Source of the DNA: an uncultured Fidelibacterota bacterium
Lineage (GTDB): Bacteria > Fidelibacterota > Marinisomatia > Marinisomatales > UBA1611
Assembly: GCA_913043235.1 (NCBI GenBank)
Contig: CAJWLO010000026.1
Coordinates: 1 to 34,367, forward strand
Reading direction: 5' to 3'
Length of the DNA: 34,367 nt
Part shown: positions 25,706 through 34,367 of the stretch, one piece after another
Position numbering within the stretch: position 1 is the stretch's first letter
How the letters are laid out: every line of letters starts with the position of its first letter
Position numbers and translations under genes: made by a program
The notes under the pieces: model-generated
Told to the model about the DNA's origin: nothing
The model's input: the letters and a program-made list of their open reading frames with translations, nothing else
Databases searched by the model: none

Positions 25706-26839
25706 ATGAGTTTATTTACAAAAGAACAGTTTGAATTTGCTCTCTCTAAGGAAAAATATATGCCAAGAGAAGAAGCTATAGATTTTCTTAAATTTATGAA
25801 CATTAAACACTCTGTGGGGCACTGGTCTGCTGGTGACTTTGTTGACCGTTTCGCACCCTTGGGATACAACTCAGATAATCCTGATTTTTCAGGTGATTTT
25901 GAGCATCAGTGCCAGCGCACAAAAGCAGCGGGAATAGATTATATCGAGATACACCAAATCTTGTTTGAAAAAACCCTGAATGGAGACATCGACTATGAGC
26001 ACATTAAACGTGCAAAAGATGATTATCTTCCTGAATTGGGGATGGAAATAACCGCATGTAATTTTAATACATGGGGTAATCCAATGTTTAAGCTTGGTGG
26101 ACCATGCAACCCTGACCCTGATATAAGAGCAAGAGCATTAGATGAATTGTACAAGGGCCTTGAAATATCAAAGGAGCTCGGAATCAAAGTGATGAGCGTT
26201 TGGCCGGGATCGGATGGTGCAGACTATCACTTCCAGATTGATTATCGAGAAAGTCTTGAATGGTTTGCTGAAAGCCTCATTGCCATTAATAAGGAGTGCA
26301 TCAAGAACAATATAAAACTAGCACTAGAGTCAAAACCTTATGAACCAAGAGAATTATTTATGATAATTCCAACAGCTGCTTCTGCGGTTCTTGTTGCAAA
26401 AAAAGTTAACGAAGCATGTGGCGGAAACAATTGCGGCCTTACAATTGACTATGGTCACCAAAAGATGGAAGCCACTACTGCATCCGCTGCATGTGACCTT
26501 GCCTATTTTTCCGGTGTGCCTGTTCACAAATTCGATGTAAATGATGCCCGACAAGGAAGGAACGATCAAGATCTAATGTTTGGAACAATATCTACGGTTG
26601 AGTCCGTAGAATATCTTTATACTACATTTCTGAGGGATTACGATGGCTTCTACAGCCAGGACCAGTTTAGCTATAGATCTGATCCAACAAGAGCAATGGA
26701 ACGCTCTATGATCAATTTTGCTAATCTTAGTTTAAAAGCAATAAAAATATTGCACGAAAATGATAAACTAAATAATGCAAGAGCCAAAGGTGATGCCCCA
26801 TCAATCCTTGACCAGATCAGTCCGTTCTTGGTTGGGTAA
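25706..26839 (+). CDS. Xylose-isomerase-family TIM-barrel sugar isomerase, candidate L-arabinose isomerase
   Basis: The 377-residue protein resembles actinobacterial-type xylose isomerases. ALESKPYEPRE matches EPKPNEPR and provides Glu208 and Lys210; GLTIDYGHQKM provides Asp248 and His251, where the standard enzyme has Glu then His; HKFDVNDARQGRNDQDLMFG provides Asp277, Asp287 and Asp289. His83 (EIHQ) aligns with the ring-opening histidine, but the Asp that normally partners it seems absent. So metal sites are kept while parts of the sugar site differ. It sits directly after araB-araD where araA is expected, and no AraA is present. I infer it isomerises L-arabinose to L-ribulose, or a related pentose. 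The family call is firm; the substrate is not. Confidence 0.82.
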   Translation: MSLFTKEQFEFALSKEKYMPREEAIDFLKFMNIKHSVGHWSAGDFVDRFAPLGYNSDNPDFSGDFEHQCQRTKAAGIDYIEIHQILFEKTLNGDIDYEHIKRAKDDYLPELGMEITACNFNTWGNPMFKLGGPCNPDPDIRARALDELYKGLEISKELGIKVMSVWPGSDGADYHFQIDYRESLEWFAESLIAINKECIKNNIKLALESKPYEPRELFMIIPTAASAVLVAKKVNEACGGNNCGLTIDYGHQKMEATTASAACDLAYFSGVPVHKFDVNDARQGRNDQDLMFGTISTVESVEYLYTTFLRDYDGFYSQDQFSYRSDPTRAMERSMINFANLSLKAIKILHENDKLNNARAKGDAPSILDQISPFLVG

Positions 26840-26881
26840 ATATACCATTCATAGATTACTGATAATGAATAATTTAATCTA

Positions 26882-28486
26882 ATGCTAACACAGTTAGATT
26901 GGACAGTAGTCGGGCTATACTTTGTCCTGATAGGAAGTATCCTCTATTGGAAAATATCTTTTAAAGCTCAGAACACTGAAGACTATTTTCTTGCCGGACG
27001 TAATCTTGGCTGGTTTGTAATTGGAGCATCAATATTTGCCAGCAATATTGGATCTGAACATCTCGTTGGACTTGCAAGCGCTGGGGCAGATAGTGGTGTT
27101 GTCATGGGTCACTACGAGCTTCACTCATACCTCATCCTAATGCTTGGATGGGTGTTTGTCCCATTCTACATAAGAACTAAAATATTTACGATACCAGAGT
27201 ACCTGGAAAAGCGTTTTAATTCTACAGTACGCAGTACTCTATCTCTTATAGCCCTTATAAGCTATATATTGACAAAGGTTTCCGTAACCGTTTACGCAGG
27301 GGGTGTCGTTATATCAACCTTAACTGATTTAGATTTCTGGACGGGTGCCTTAATTATTGTATTGATTACAGGAGTCTATACAATTGCAGGTGGGTTTCGT
27401 GCAGTTGTCTACACAGACACACTGCAGGCATTTGTACTTATCTCTGGATCTATCTTGGTTACAGTTATCGGGCTCGGAAAAATTGGAGGCTGGAACAGTC
27501 TATATGAGACAGTTGGCAGTGAACATTTCAATATGTGGAAATCACTTGATGATCCAAACTATCCATGGGCCGGTATGCTTTTTGGAGCACCAATCGTTGG
27601 TATTTGGTACTGGTGTACAGATCAGTATATCGTTCAGCGTACCCTTGCTGCAAAAAATGAGAGTGAAGCACGAAGAGGTACTATTTTTGGAGGATACCTA
27701 AAAATACTCCCTCTATTTATTTTTATTGTGCCAGGGATGATTGCGTACGCACTCTCTATTAAAGGGCAATTAGAGCTGACAGCACCTGATCAAGCATTGC
27801 CCACTCTTATGGCTAACCTATTACCACAAGGCGTACGAGGTCTGGTTATTGGCGGGTTACTGGCAGCACTTATGAGTTCACTCTCATCTGTATTTAATTC
27901 TTCATCAACACTATTTACAGTGGATATATATAAAAAGTATGACCCAAACTGCTCGGAAGAAAAATTAGTTATGATTGGGAGAATAGCTACACTGGTGGTA
28001 GTGATCCTGGGTATAATCTGGATCCCCATTATGAAGAATATCTCAGGGGTCTTATATCAGTATCTCCAAAGTGTTCAATCATATATTGCACCTCCCATAA
28101 CATCTCTTTTCCTGTTGGCAATATTTTATAAGCGTGTTAATACACAGGGAGCCCTTGCTGGCCTCGCAGGTGGATTTATTATTGGCATGCTAAGATTGAT
28201 TGCAGAACTAAATAAAGAAAGCCTACATGGGCTACTACACTCTTTTGCGACCATTAACTTTTTATATTTTGCAATTTATCTTTTTATCATATCCTTAATA
28301 ATCACTGTTGTGGTGAGCCATCTTTATCCAGCCCAAACCGATGAAGAGCTTGAAAACCTTACCTATGCGACCACCACTACTGAAGAGCATGAGAAATCTA
28401 GAAAGAGTTGGAATAATTCAGACGCAATCCATTCAATTATTGTGATCGGGATTGTGTTATCTGTTTTCTTTTATTTTACAGGATAA
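26882..28486 (+). CDS. Sodium/solute symporter, SSS (SGLT-like) family
   Basis: The 534-residue protein has about fourteen hydrophobic segments. Family signatures are NTEDYFLAGRNLGWFVIGASIFASNIGSEHLVGLA in the first helices and IAGGFRAVVYTDTLQAFVLISG, the YTDTLQ motif of helix 5, then GIWYWCTDQYIVQR. LMSSLSSVFNSSSTLFTVDIYKKY matches the sodium-site helix 8 region. These point to a sodium-coupled sugar carrier related to SglT. It begins 42 bases after the isomerase gene in the same unit, so the likely cargo is L-arabinose or another free pentose. The C-terminal 60 residues form a hydrophilic loop and a last helix. Confidence 0.9.
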   Translation: MLTQLDWTVVGLYFVLIGSILYWKISFKAQNTEDYFLAGRNLGWFVIGASIFASNIGSEHLVGLASAGADSGVVMGHYELHSYLILMLGWVFVPFYIRTKIFTIPEYLEKRFNSTVRSTLSLIALISYILTKVSVTVYAGGVVISTLTDLDFWTGALIIVLITGVYTIAGGFRAVVYTDTLQAFVLISGSILVTVIGLGKIGGWNSLYETVGSEHFNMWKSLDDPNYPWAGMLFGAPIVGIWYWCTDQYIVQRTLAAKNESEARRGTIFGGYLKILPLFIFIVPGMIAYALSIKGQLELTAPDQALPTLMANLLPQGVRGLVIGGLLAALMSSLSSVFNSSSTLFTVDIYKKYDPNCSEEKLVMIGRIATLVVVILGIIWIPIMKNISGVLYQYLQSVQSYIAPPITSLFLLAIFYKRVNTQGALAGLAGGFIIGMLRLIAELNKESLHGLLHSFATINFLYFAIYLFIISLIITVVVSHLYPAQTDEELENLTYATTTTEEHEKSRKSWNNSDAIHSIIVIGIVLSVFFYFTG

Positions 28487-28492
28487 GAATAA

Positions 28493-30315
28493 ATGATATC
28501 ATCATTCCATAAGCTGATAATGATATTTTTTTTTCTAGTTTATACTCTCAATACACCAATCTAGACTGCCAGTATAGTAATATCGGTACCATTGGCTTGG
28601 TGGTCGAGAATACTGGTAACATTGGTGCAGGTATCACAGGCGGACAGTGTGATATTTCAAAATTCGCTGGAATCCAGAATGAGTATCCACTAGGTAGCGG
28701 ATGTACCCATGGACGATGGGGACTATGGGTTGGAGCTAAACGAGGAACTGGCTCTTCTGTTGGTGTTTCAACTGGAGGACCACACTGTAACCCTTATGTT
28801 AATGATGAGTTCTTTCCTACAGCAGAGCCTTGGGACACTGTCTGGGCTATCAACAAGGATGAGATTGTTGATATCCCATACTGGAACAATTATACAGGTA
28901 TTTCCCATCAGGATATTGTTACACGATTTAGTGATTATTTTATCACGTCACCCAACCAAGTCTGTCTTCCAGATCAAGAGCCACACACTCCTCTTTATAT
29001 TGATGTTATCTCAGTGACATATGTATGGAGCGGACTGGATGCGGTAATACATAGATACTGGATCATATCAAAACAATTAGATTTAACTGATCTTTTCGTT
29101 TCCTGGGCTGGAAATGCACATATTTATCAGGTGGGAAAACCCGCAACAAATGATGAGTTTTGCACTTATGATGAAGAAAATAGGCTTGGTATTATTGAAG
29201 ATATAACCCAAAACTGGGATGATTGTATAAATAGTAGAGCAGTCGCTTTTAGAATGTTTCCTGAAGATGATAATGAAAGTTTAATCTGGAGCTGGGATGA
29301 ATACGATGTTAATAATGACCAGTTCCCAAGAACAGGTGATAACGATAGGTATGAACTAATGACCAGGGGTATCGTCCGAGATCCAATTCAATCCTTAAAA
29401 TATGGCCACTTCCTTTATAGCGTCGGTCCTTTTCAACTGCCAAAAAATGATACAATCCAGTTTGATGTGGTGCAGGTTCATGGAAAAAATGTGGATGATA
29501 TTTATAACAACCTCGAGAATATTATTAATGTTAGGGATAACAATTATAAGGTCCCCGCTCCACCCCCTATGCCGCCACTAAAGGTTGATATCGGGAACCA
29601 TCAGGTAAAACTATCCTGGAGACCAGATGCGGGGGAAACAGACCCTGAAACTTACCAAGATGAATACAGGCTAGATGGTGAAATGGTACCATTCGAAGGC
29701 TACAGGGTTTATAAAAGTACTAATAGTATTAGCGGACCATGGACTATCCTAGCGGAGTATGATATACTAGGCAACGGTATTGGTGAAGAGTTAGGATTGC
29801 AAAGAGAATATCTTGATATAGGTCTATTAAATAATCTTACTTACTATTACACGGTAACTTCATTTTCTAAACCAGACACGCTCCTAGGTGTTCCCAGCCA
29901 GGAATCAAGCATCTTTGCAAATGCTAAAGCAGCAACGCCAGGTACATCGCCCCCGGATAGGGCAGGGATAGTTGCTGTTGTTCCCAATCCATACCGATCA
30001 GATGCAAAATATTATAACCTAGAACCGCCATGGGAATCATCAAACGCACTCACAGGAATCTGGGGCGAAGAGAATAGAAGAGTTCAGTTTATTAATCTAC
30101 CGAATCCATCTACAATAAGAATATTCACACTCAAAGGATCTCTTGTGACTGAACTTTACCACGGAATTAATGGTGAAAATGAACATAGCGGCGGCATACT
30201 AAACTGGAACCTAACATCGAGGTCAGGACAAGCAATCGCAAGCGGGATATACTTATTTAGTATCGATGATAAATACAATAATACCCAGGTAGGAAAGTTC
30301 GTGGTTATTAAATGA
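28493..30315 (+). CDS. Secreted T9SS cargo protein with type A sorting domain (paralogue B), signal peptide separated by a frameshift
   Basis: The continuous frame (from 28513; TTG at 28597 would drop the secretion signal) encodes the same architecture as paralogues A and C: GSGCTHGRWGLWVGAKRG, STGGPH, EFFPTAEPWDT, the linker APPPMPPLKVD, a fibronectin-III-like domain (GYRVYKSTNSISGPW to YYTVTSFSKPD), PNPYRSDAKYYN and a sorting domain ending GKFVVIK. ATG 28493 opens a different frame encoding MISSFHKLIMIFFF, a clear signal-peptide start that stops at 28564. One extra T in the nine-T run at 28526-28534 would join it to SSLYSQYTNLDC and give a perfect signal peptide with a cleavage site near SLYS/QYT. 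I therefore annotate the gene from 28493 with a frameshift. Paralogue C overlaps its stop by 4 bases. Confidence 0.75.
28526..28534 (+). repeat. Nine-T homopolymer at the frameshift in the signal peptide of paralogue B
   Basis: Nine consecutive T residues lie in the hydrophobic core of the predicted signal peptide. Ten would put the ATG at 28493 in frame with the rest of the protein. Such tracts can be sites of sequencing error, slipped-strand phase variation or transcriptional slippage; the sequence cannot tell which. Confidence 0.6.
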
Positions 30316-32171
30316 TTAAGTTGCAAACACCGATCTTTCGATGCTTCATCTATTCCAGATATCAATGTTCTCTTATTCTTTATTTATTTTTAACCCAAAA
30401 TGGATACGCGCAAAATATTAACCTGGATCTTAAGATTAGCAACGCTGGACCTGTTAGCCAGACCGTAACAAATATGGGACACTTTGGTGTTGGAATGACA
30501 CCATTTGTAATGGATCGACTTCAGCATCACCAGATGAGCTGCAGGTATCCCGGTGCTGATGGGAATGAATATGGAGCATGGGCTATCTGGATAGGAGCTA
30601 AAAAAATAACTCAAGAAAATCAGTATTATGTCAGTTCAGGAGGGCCTTGGCGGGATGATGATAATGCAACAGGTCACAATCAAAATAGGCATGAGTTGTT
30701 CCCAACTACAGCTGAATGGGATAGTGTTTGGGTAGTAAATAGGGGAGACACAGTCGATATCCCATACTGGCCCAGATATATTGGAGTATCTGACCAGGAT
30801 ATTGTATCAAGATATAATGATTATACCGTACTCAGTGTCCCAGACCATGAACCCCTCTATCTGGATATAATTCAGGTAACCTATGCCTGGTCCGGACTCG
30901 AATTCTTATTCCATCAGTATTGGATTGTTCCTGTTAGGGATAGCCTCACTACAATACACGTAGGTTTCTTTGGAAACATGATGATCGGGAAATGTCCTGC
31001 TTGTCTCATCAGTGATGAGTTCTGTACCTACGATTATGAAAATGAAATGATATTAATTGAAGATTTATCAGGCGGTGGTGATGATGATATTGATATCGGA
31101 CCTATAGGCTTTAAAGCTATCTCAGACAGTACTGATAATAATACTTATATATCCTACAGTGATAGAGATGGTATCCCTCCAGCATCTGAGTATGATAGAT
31201 GGAGACTGATGACTGACACAGGAATAGATCATAGTGAAGTTCAATCAACAAAACATGGTCATTTTTATTATGGAATTGGTCCATTCGGCCCCATCTCTAC
31301 TGAAGACACATTACACATCACTTTCCTGCAGGTTCATGGGAAAGGGAGATCCGGTATGTACGATAACTTAGAAATGGCAATGATTCTACGAGACCAGGAC
31401 TTTAGGGTACCCAGCCCTCCACCAAAACCTCCCCTTCGCGCAGAAGTGAGAAATCACCAAGTTACACTTGACTGGCGGGCACTGGAGATCGAGAATAATC
31501 CTGAACATTATCAGGACCAATTTAGGCAGGATAATGATCCAGAGCCTTTTGCGGGCTATCGTGTTTATAAAAGCACAACAAGCAAAAATGGACCCTGGAC
31601 TCTTCTTGCAGAGTATGATAGAATCGATGATCAATGGGATAATGACTTTGGTCTATCGTATACATATACTGACCAAGGACTCCTTAATAACCTTGAGTAC
31701 TTTTATACTGTTACATCCTTTTCAAAACCTGATACAATATTTGGTTCTGCGAGCAAAGAGAGCAGCCTGGACGGAAACGCCATCGTGGTCACACCCGGCA
31801 CTTCAGCACCGGATAAGGTGGGCCAAGTAGCCGTTATACCAAACCCCTATCTTGGTGATCAGAAATATTACAATCTGAACCCTCGGTGGGAAGGAATCGG
31901 AAGCCTGGGACAATGGAGCGAAGAGAACCGTAGAATCCAATTTATTAACCTGCCAAACCCTAGTAAAATAATGATCTATACATTAAGCGGTATTTTTGTG
32001 AAAAAGATTGATCATGATATAAAAATTGTGGAAGGTCAGATTGAACCCGGGATCGAAAACTGGAACCTGACTTCAAAGGCAAACCAAGCTATTTCAAGCG
32101 GTATTTATCTCTTTACTGTTAAAGATCAATACAACAATACTCAAGTTGGAAAATTTGTAATAATTAAATAA
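30312..32171 (+). CDS. Secreted T9SS cargo protein with type A sorting domain (paralogue C)
   Basis: The 619-residue protein is the intact representative of the three. Its N-terminus has a basic region and a hydrophobic core (CSLILYLFLTQNGYAQ), with likely cleavage after YAQ. Then come the conserved block (GNEYGAWAIWIGAKK, SSGGPW, HELFPTTAEWDS), DRWRLMTDTGIDHSEVQSTKHGHFYYGIGPF, linker PSPPPKPPLRA, a fibronectin-III-like domain and PNPYLGDQKYYN, then a type A sorting domain ending VGKFVIIK. Its last 80 codons resemble paralogue A more than paralogue B, and the last 24 bases of genes A and C are almost identical. The ATG overlaps the stop of paralogue B. The role is probably surface-exposed glycan capture or display (inference). 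No enzyme motif is visible. Confidence 0.82.
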   Translation: MIKLQTPIFRCFIYSRYQCSLILYLFLTQNGYAQNINLDLKISNAGPVSQTVTNMGHFGVGMTPFVMDRLQHHQMSCRYPGADGNEYGAWAIWIGAKKITQENQYYVSSGGPWRDDDNATGHNQNRHELFPTTAEWDSVWVVNRGDTVDIPYWPRYIGVSDQDIVSRYNDYTVLSVPDHEPLYLDIIQVTYAWSGLEFLFHQYWIVPVRDSLTTIHVGFFGNMMIGKCPACLISDEFCTYDYENEMILIEDLSGGGDDDIDIGPIGFKAISDSTDNNTYISYSDRDGIPPASEYDRWRLMTDTGIDHSEVQSTKHGHFYYGIGPFGPISTEDTLHITFLQVHGKGRSGMYDNLEMAMILRDQDFRVPSPPPKPPLRAEVRNHQVTLDWRALEIENNPEHYQDQFRQDNDPEPFAGYRVYKSTTSKNGPWTLLAEYDRIDDQWDNDFGLSYTYTDQGLLNNLEYFYTVTSFSKPDTIFGSASKESSLDGNAIVVTPGTSAPDKVGQVAVIPNPYLGDQKYYNLNPRWEGIGSLGQWSEENRRIQFINLPNPSKIMIYTLSGIFVKKIDHDIKIVEGQIEPGIENWNLTSKANQAISSGIYLFTVKDQYNNTQVGKFVIIK

Positions 32172-32183
32172 TTATAGGTTAAA

Positions 32184-33887
32184 ATGATCCAACAGCATCT
32201 AAGAAAAACTCTATTCTTGATCTATTATCTTACTTTAATGATTGCTGCACCGGTCTTAAGTCAAGAAAGTAAGAGACCTAATGTCCTGCTTATACTTAGC
32301 GATGATCAAGGATACGGTGACTTTGGATTTACTGGGAATGAAATAATTCAAACACCAAACCTTGATAGGTTCGCTAATGAAAACACATTCTTTGATCAGT
32401 TCTATGTGAATCCTGTTTGTACACCATCCAGAGCTGCACTAATGACAGGTCGGTATCCTCAAAGGACAACAGCCCAATGGGTTGGGGCAATGATTCCTAA
32501 TCATGAAGTTACTATAGCAGAAGCTCTAAAGGATGCCGGATATAGAACAGCAATCTATGGGAAATGGCATATCGGTCATCACTACCCAATGAGACCTATA
32601 GATCAAGGCTTTGATGATGCCATCATTCACAATCGAGGTATACTCACTCCCCCTGCGGGACCACCCGGCAATACATACCATGATCCAATGCTTATGCATA
32701 ATGGTATTTGGAAAAAGTTTAAGGGATACTGTAATGATATATACACTGATAAAGCAATTGACTTTATGAAGCTAAGCAAGGAATCATCGAACCCTTTTTT
32801 TATTTATCTTGCAACAAATCTTCCACATGGTCCACTCCAGATTGATAAAAAATATTGGAAACAATATGCAGATCAAGGGATAAATGAAAATACTGCCAGA
32901 GTCTATGGAATGTGTACCAATATTGATGAAAATTTCGGTCGACTAATGAGCGCACTTAAAGATCTTAATATTGATGAAAATACCATAGTTATTTATTTAA
33001 GTGATAATGGTCCTGCATTTTTAAATGAAGATTATTACATGGCCGGTCTTCGAGGAAAAAAGGACTATGTGTATGAAGGTGGAATAAGAACACCCTGCTT
33101 GTGGAAATGGCCGGAAAAAATTAAAACCAAACAAAGAATAGATCGCATAGCCGCACACATTGATATTATGCCTACACTATTAGATGCATGTGGTGTTCAA
33201 ATTCCACCAAAAGTTAAATTGGATGGGATCAGTTTAATGCCTCTTTTAAGCGGTAACATTTCTTCTCAAGAATGGCCCGATCGTTACCTATTCTGTCAAG
33301 GGTATCCAACAAGTGCTAAACCGCAGATTAATAAGTGCTTCATGGTCCGAAATCAGCAGTACAAACTTGTACAGCAGGAAGGGCTGAGAGACCATACAAT
33401 GTCAGAAAATCTTTTTGTCTATGAACTATTTAATATGAAAAGATCATTATCAGAAAAAGAAAATATTGCAAAGCAATATCCTGCCATAGTTAAAAAAATG
33501 AAAATAGCTTATCAAAATTGGTATCATGATGTAGGAAAAAACAATGATTACAGTTGGCCAAGATTTTTTATTGGCTCAGAGCTTGAGAACCCAATGTACC
33601 TATATCAATACGCTGGAGTCTGGCCGAACGCAGAGGTTATAAAAAGTGGAAAATATGATATAACCGCATTCATCCCTGATCGTATTCCACAAACAGATAT
33701 GATTGGTCACGTTATATTTGGCAATACACACACCACATTATCAGTGAAGGCAGGATCCAAATCTTATAAATTTGAAAACATATATCTGGAGAAAGGTAGT
33801 GGCGTTTTAAAGATCCATCTCAACCAAGGCGGTAAACTTGATCTCTGGCCACAAGGTGTAAAAATAGAATACCTTATAGATAATTAG
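32184..33887 (+). CDS. Exported sulfatase, FGly-dependent (S1 family, arylsulfatase-like)
   Basis: The 567-residue protein has a signal peptide (LFLIYYLTLMIAAPVLS, cleavage near SQES). The sulfatase fold follows: RPNVLLILSDDQGYGDFGF with the Asp40/Asp41 metal ligands, and VCTPSRAALMTGR with Cys79 in the C-T-P-S-R context converted to formylglycine. GKWHIGHH and YLSDNGPAF supply further active-site residues. It resembles arylsulfatase A-type S1 enzymes. After about residue 440 a beta-rich extension (NPMYLYQYAGVWPNAEVIKSGKYDI to the end) is present, which these enzymes often carry. No T9SS sorting domain is seen, so a periplasmic location is likely. It lies 12 bases after paralogue C. Substrate is not readable. 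Confidence 0.9.
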   Translation: MIQQHLRKTLFLIYYLTLMIAAPVLSQESKRPNVLLILSDDQGYGDFGFTGNEIIQTPNLDRFANENTFFDQFYVNPVCTPSRAALMTGRYPQRTTAQWVGAMIPNHEVTIAEALKDAGYRTAIYGKWHIGHHYPMRPIDQGFDDAIIHNRGILTPPAGPPGNTYHDPMLMHNGIWKKFKGYCNDIYTDKAIDFMKLSKESSNPFFIYLATNLPHGPLQIDKKYWKQYADQGINENTARVYGMCTNIDENFGRLMSALKDLNIDENTIVIYLSDNGPAFLNEDYYMAGLRGKKDYVYEGGIRTPCLWKWPEKIKTKQRIDRIAAHIDIMPTLLDACGVQIPPKVKLDGISLMPLLSGNISSQEWPDRYLFCQGYPTSAKPQINKCFMVRNQQYKLVQQEGLRDHTMSENLFVYELFNMKRSLSEKENIAKQYPAIVKKMKIAYQNWYHDVGKNNDYSWPRFFIGSELENPMYLYQYAGVWPNAEVIKSGKYDITAFIPDRIPQTDMIGHVIFGNTHTTLSVKAGSKSYKFENIYLEKGSGVLKIHLNQGGKLDLWPQGVKIEYLIDN

Positions 33888-33934
33888 GTCCAAAATAATC
33901 GCAGAGTTAGGTACAAAAATTGTAAACCATTTAT

Positions 33935-34367
33935 TTATTTCAGTAACAACATTTTTTTTGTTATTCTATAATTATCAGCGATCAACTGATAAATATAAAT
34001 ACCTGTACCAACTTCTTTGCCATATGAATTCCGACCATTCCAGTGTGCACTGTATGTCCCAGAGTCTTTAATCTCACTGCTAAGAGTAGCCACTTTCCCC
34101 CCTCCTAGATTATAGATTATTATTTCAACAAAATTTTTATCAGGAATATCATAGTTTATTTTGGTAAATGGGTTAAACGGGTTTGGGAAATTATCATGTA
34201 GTTTAAAATTTTTAGGTACATCACCCTCATGCGGATTAATTAAGGATGCATCCACTATCCTGATATCATACTTATCTAGAGTATCAAGATCAATTGTTAT
34301 TATATTAAAACTGCTTCCATTAACAAAACTTGTTTCTACACCATTAATCAGAATCGCATACTTGTAT
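33935..34367 (-). CDS. C-terminal part of a T9SS cargo protein (type A sorting domain), truncated by window edge
   Basis: The minus-strand frame is open from the stop at 33935 to the last base, so the upstream part lies outside the window; a GTG at 34255 is internal. The visible 143 residues contain IDLDTLDKYDIRIVDAS, then the sorting domain opening FKLHDNFPNPFNPFTKINYDIP, a strand-rich middle and GTGIYIYQLIADNYRITKKMLLLK at the end. FPNPFNPxT is the hallmark opening of type A T9SS domains. The sequence is unrelated in detail to the three paralogues, which lack the FPNPFNP form. It is convergent with the sulfatase across 47 bases that hold nothing recognisable. Confidence 0.85.
   Translation of the reverse strand, partial: YKYAILINGVETSFVNGSSFNIITIDLDTLDKYDIRIVDASLINPHEGDVPKNFKLHDNFPNPFNPFTKINYDIPDKNFVEIIIYNLGGGKVATLSSEIKDSGTYSAHWNGRNSYGKEVGTGIYIYQLIADNYRITKKMLLLK

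Noticed and set aside
31468..31830. 120-codon plus-strand ORF within paralogue C in another frame
   Set aside because: It overlaps the fibronectin-like domain, which is conserved in all three paralogues in the annotated frame.
28597..32171. B and C as halves of one broken gene
   Set aside because: Each has its own complete N-terminal block, fibronectin-like domain and sorting domain; the 4-base overlap is normal coupling.

Overview
The window looks like marine, AT-rich bacterial DNA built around a carbohydrate-utilisation locus. From about position 1,900 to the end, the genes carry C-terminal sorting domains of the type IX secretion (T9SS type A) kind. They also include sulfatases, Gfo/Idh/MocA oxidoreductases, ThuA-like proteins, an ABC sugar importer, a sodium/solute symporter and sugar kinases. 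No SusC/SusD pair is present. This combination suggests an FCB-superphylum lineage, with Marinimicrobia (SAR406) as my best guess; that is inference from gene style, not from a marker gene. Bases 1 to about 1,750 are different: very AT-rich, tightly packed thiO-thiS-thiG genes in a SAR11/alphaproteobacterial style. The window is therefore either a chimeric assembly or carries a foreign insertion joined near 1,740-1,860.

Layout. 1-1608 (+): the end of thiO, then thiS and thiG. 1605-2795 (-): a secreted beta-sandwich protein whose C-terminal tail runs into the AT-rich segment. 2873-4645 (+): first of three paralogous secreted T9SS proteins. 4919-6696 (+) and 8526-6701 (-): two convergent oxidoreductase/ThuA pairs. 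13228-8640 (-): a cytoplasmic sulfatase, a solute-binding-protein/permease fusion and a second ABC permease. 13412-15517 (+): a probable six-hairpin-type glycosidase. 23126-15539 (-): a DUF5695-like large protein, an MFS transporter, a fragment of a FGGY kinase, a GH31 alpha-xylosidase and a PhyH-type dioxygenase. 23305-33887 (+): ribulokinase (araB), ribulose-5-phosphate 4-epimerase (araD), a xylose-isomerase-family protein, a sodium/sugar symporter, two more T9SS paralogues and an exported sulfatase. 33935-34367 (-): the C-terminus of another T9SS cargo protein.

Four near-identical palindromes (consensus TGYAAACGTTTGCA) of the LacI-family operator type lie in the four main promoter regions: 2801, 4661, 13318 and 23234. 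They head essentially every transcription unit of the catabolic part, which makes the locus look like a single regulon. No regulator gene, ABC ATPase or sulfatase-maturating enzyme is visible here.

How the genes may work together (inference): surface proteins bind a sulfated, pentose-containing glycan; an exported sulfatase desulfates it; ABC, MFS and SSS systems import oligosaccharides and free sugar. Inside the cell, a sulfatase, GH31, the toroid-type enzyme and the oxidoreductase/ThuA pairs dismantle the oligosaccharides. L-arabinose would then go through isomerase, AraB and AraD to D-xylulose 5-phosphate. No classical araA is present; the xylose-isomerase-family protein sits in its place.

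No gene-free stretch exceeds 300 bases. The longest, 4646-4918, holds an operator and a 13-bp inverted repeat. The next, 18870-19120, holds the kinase fragment. I saw no tRNA, rRNA, CRISPR array, transposase or attachment site.
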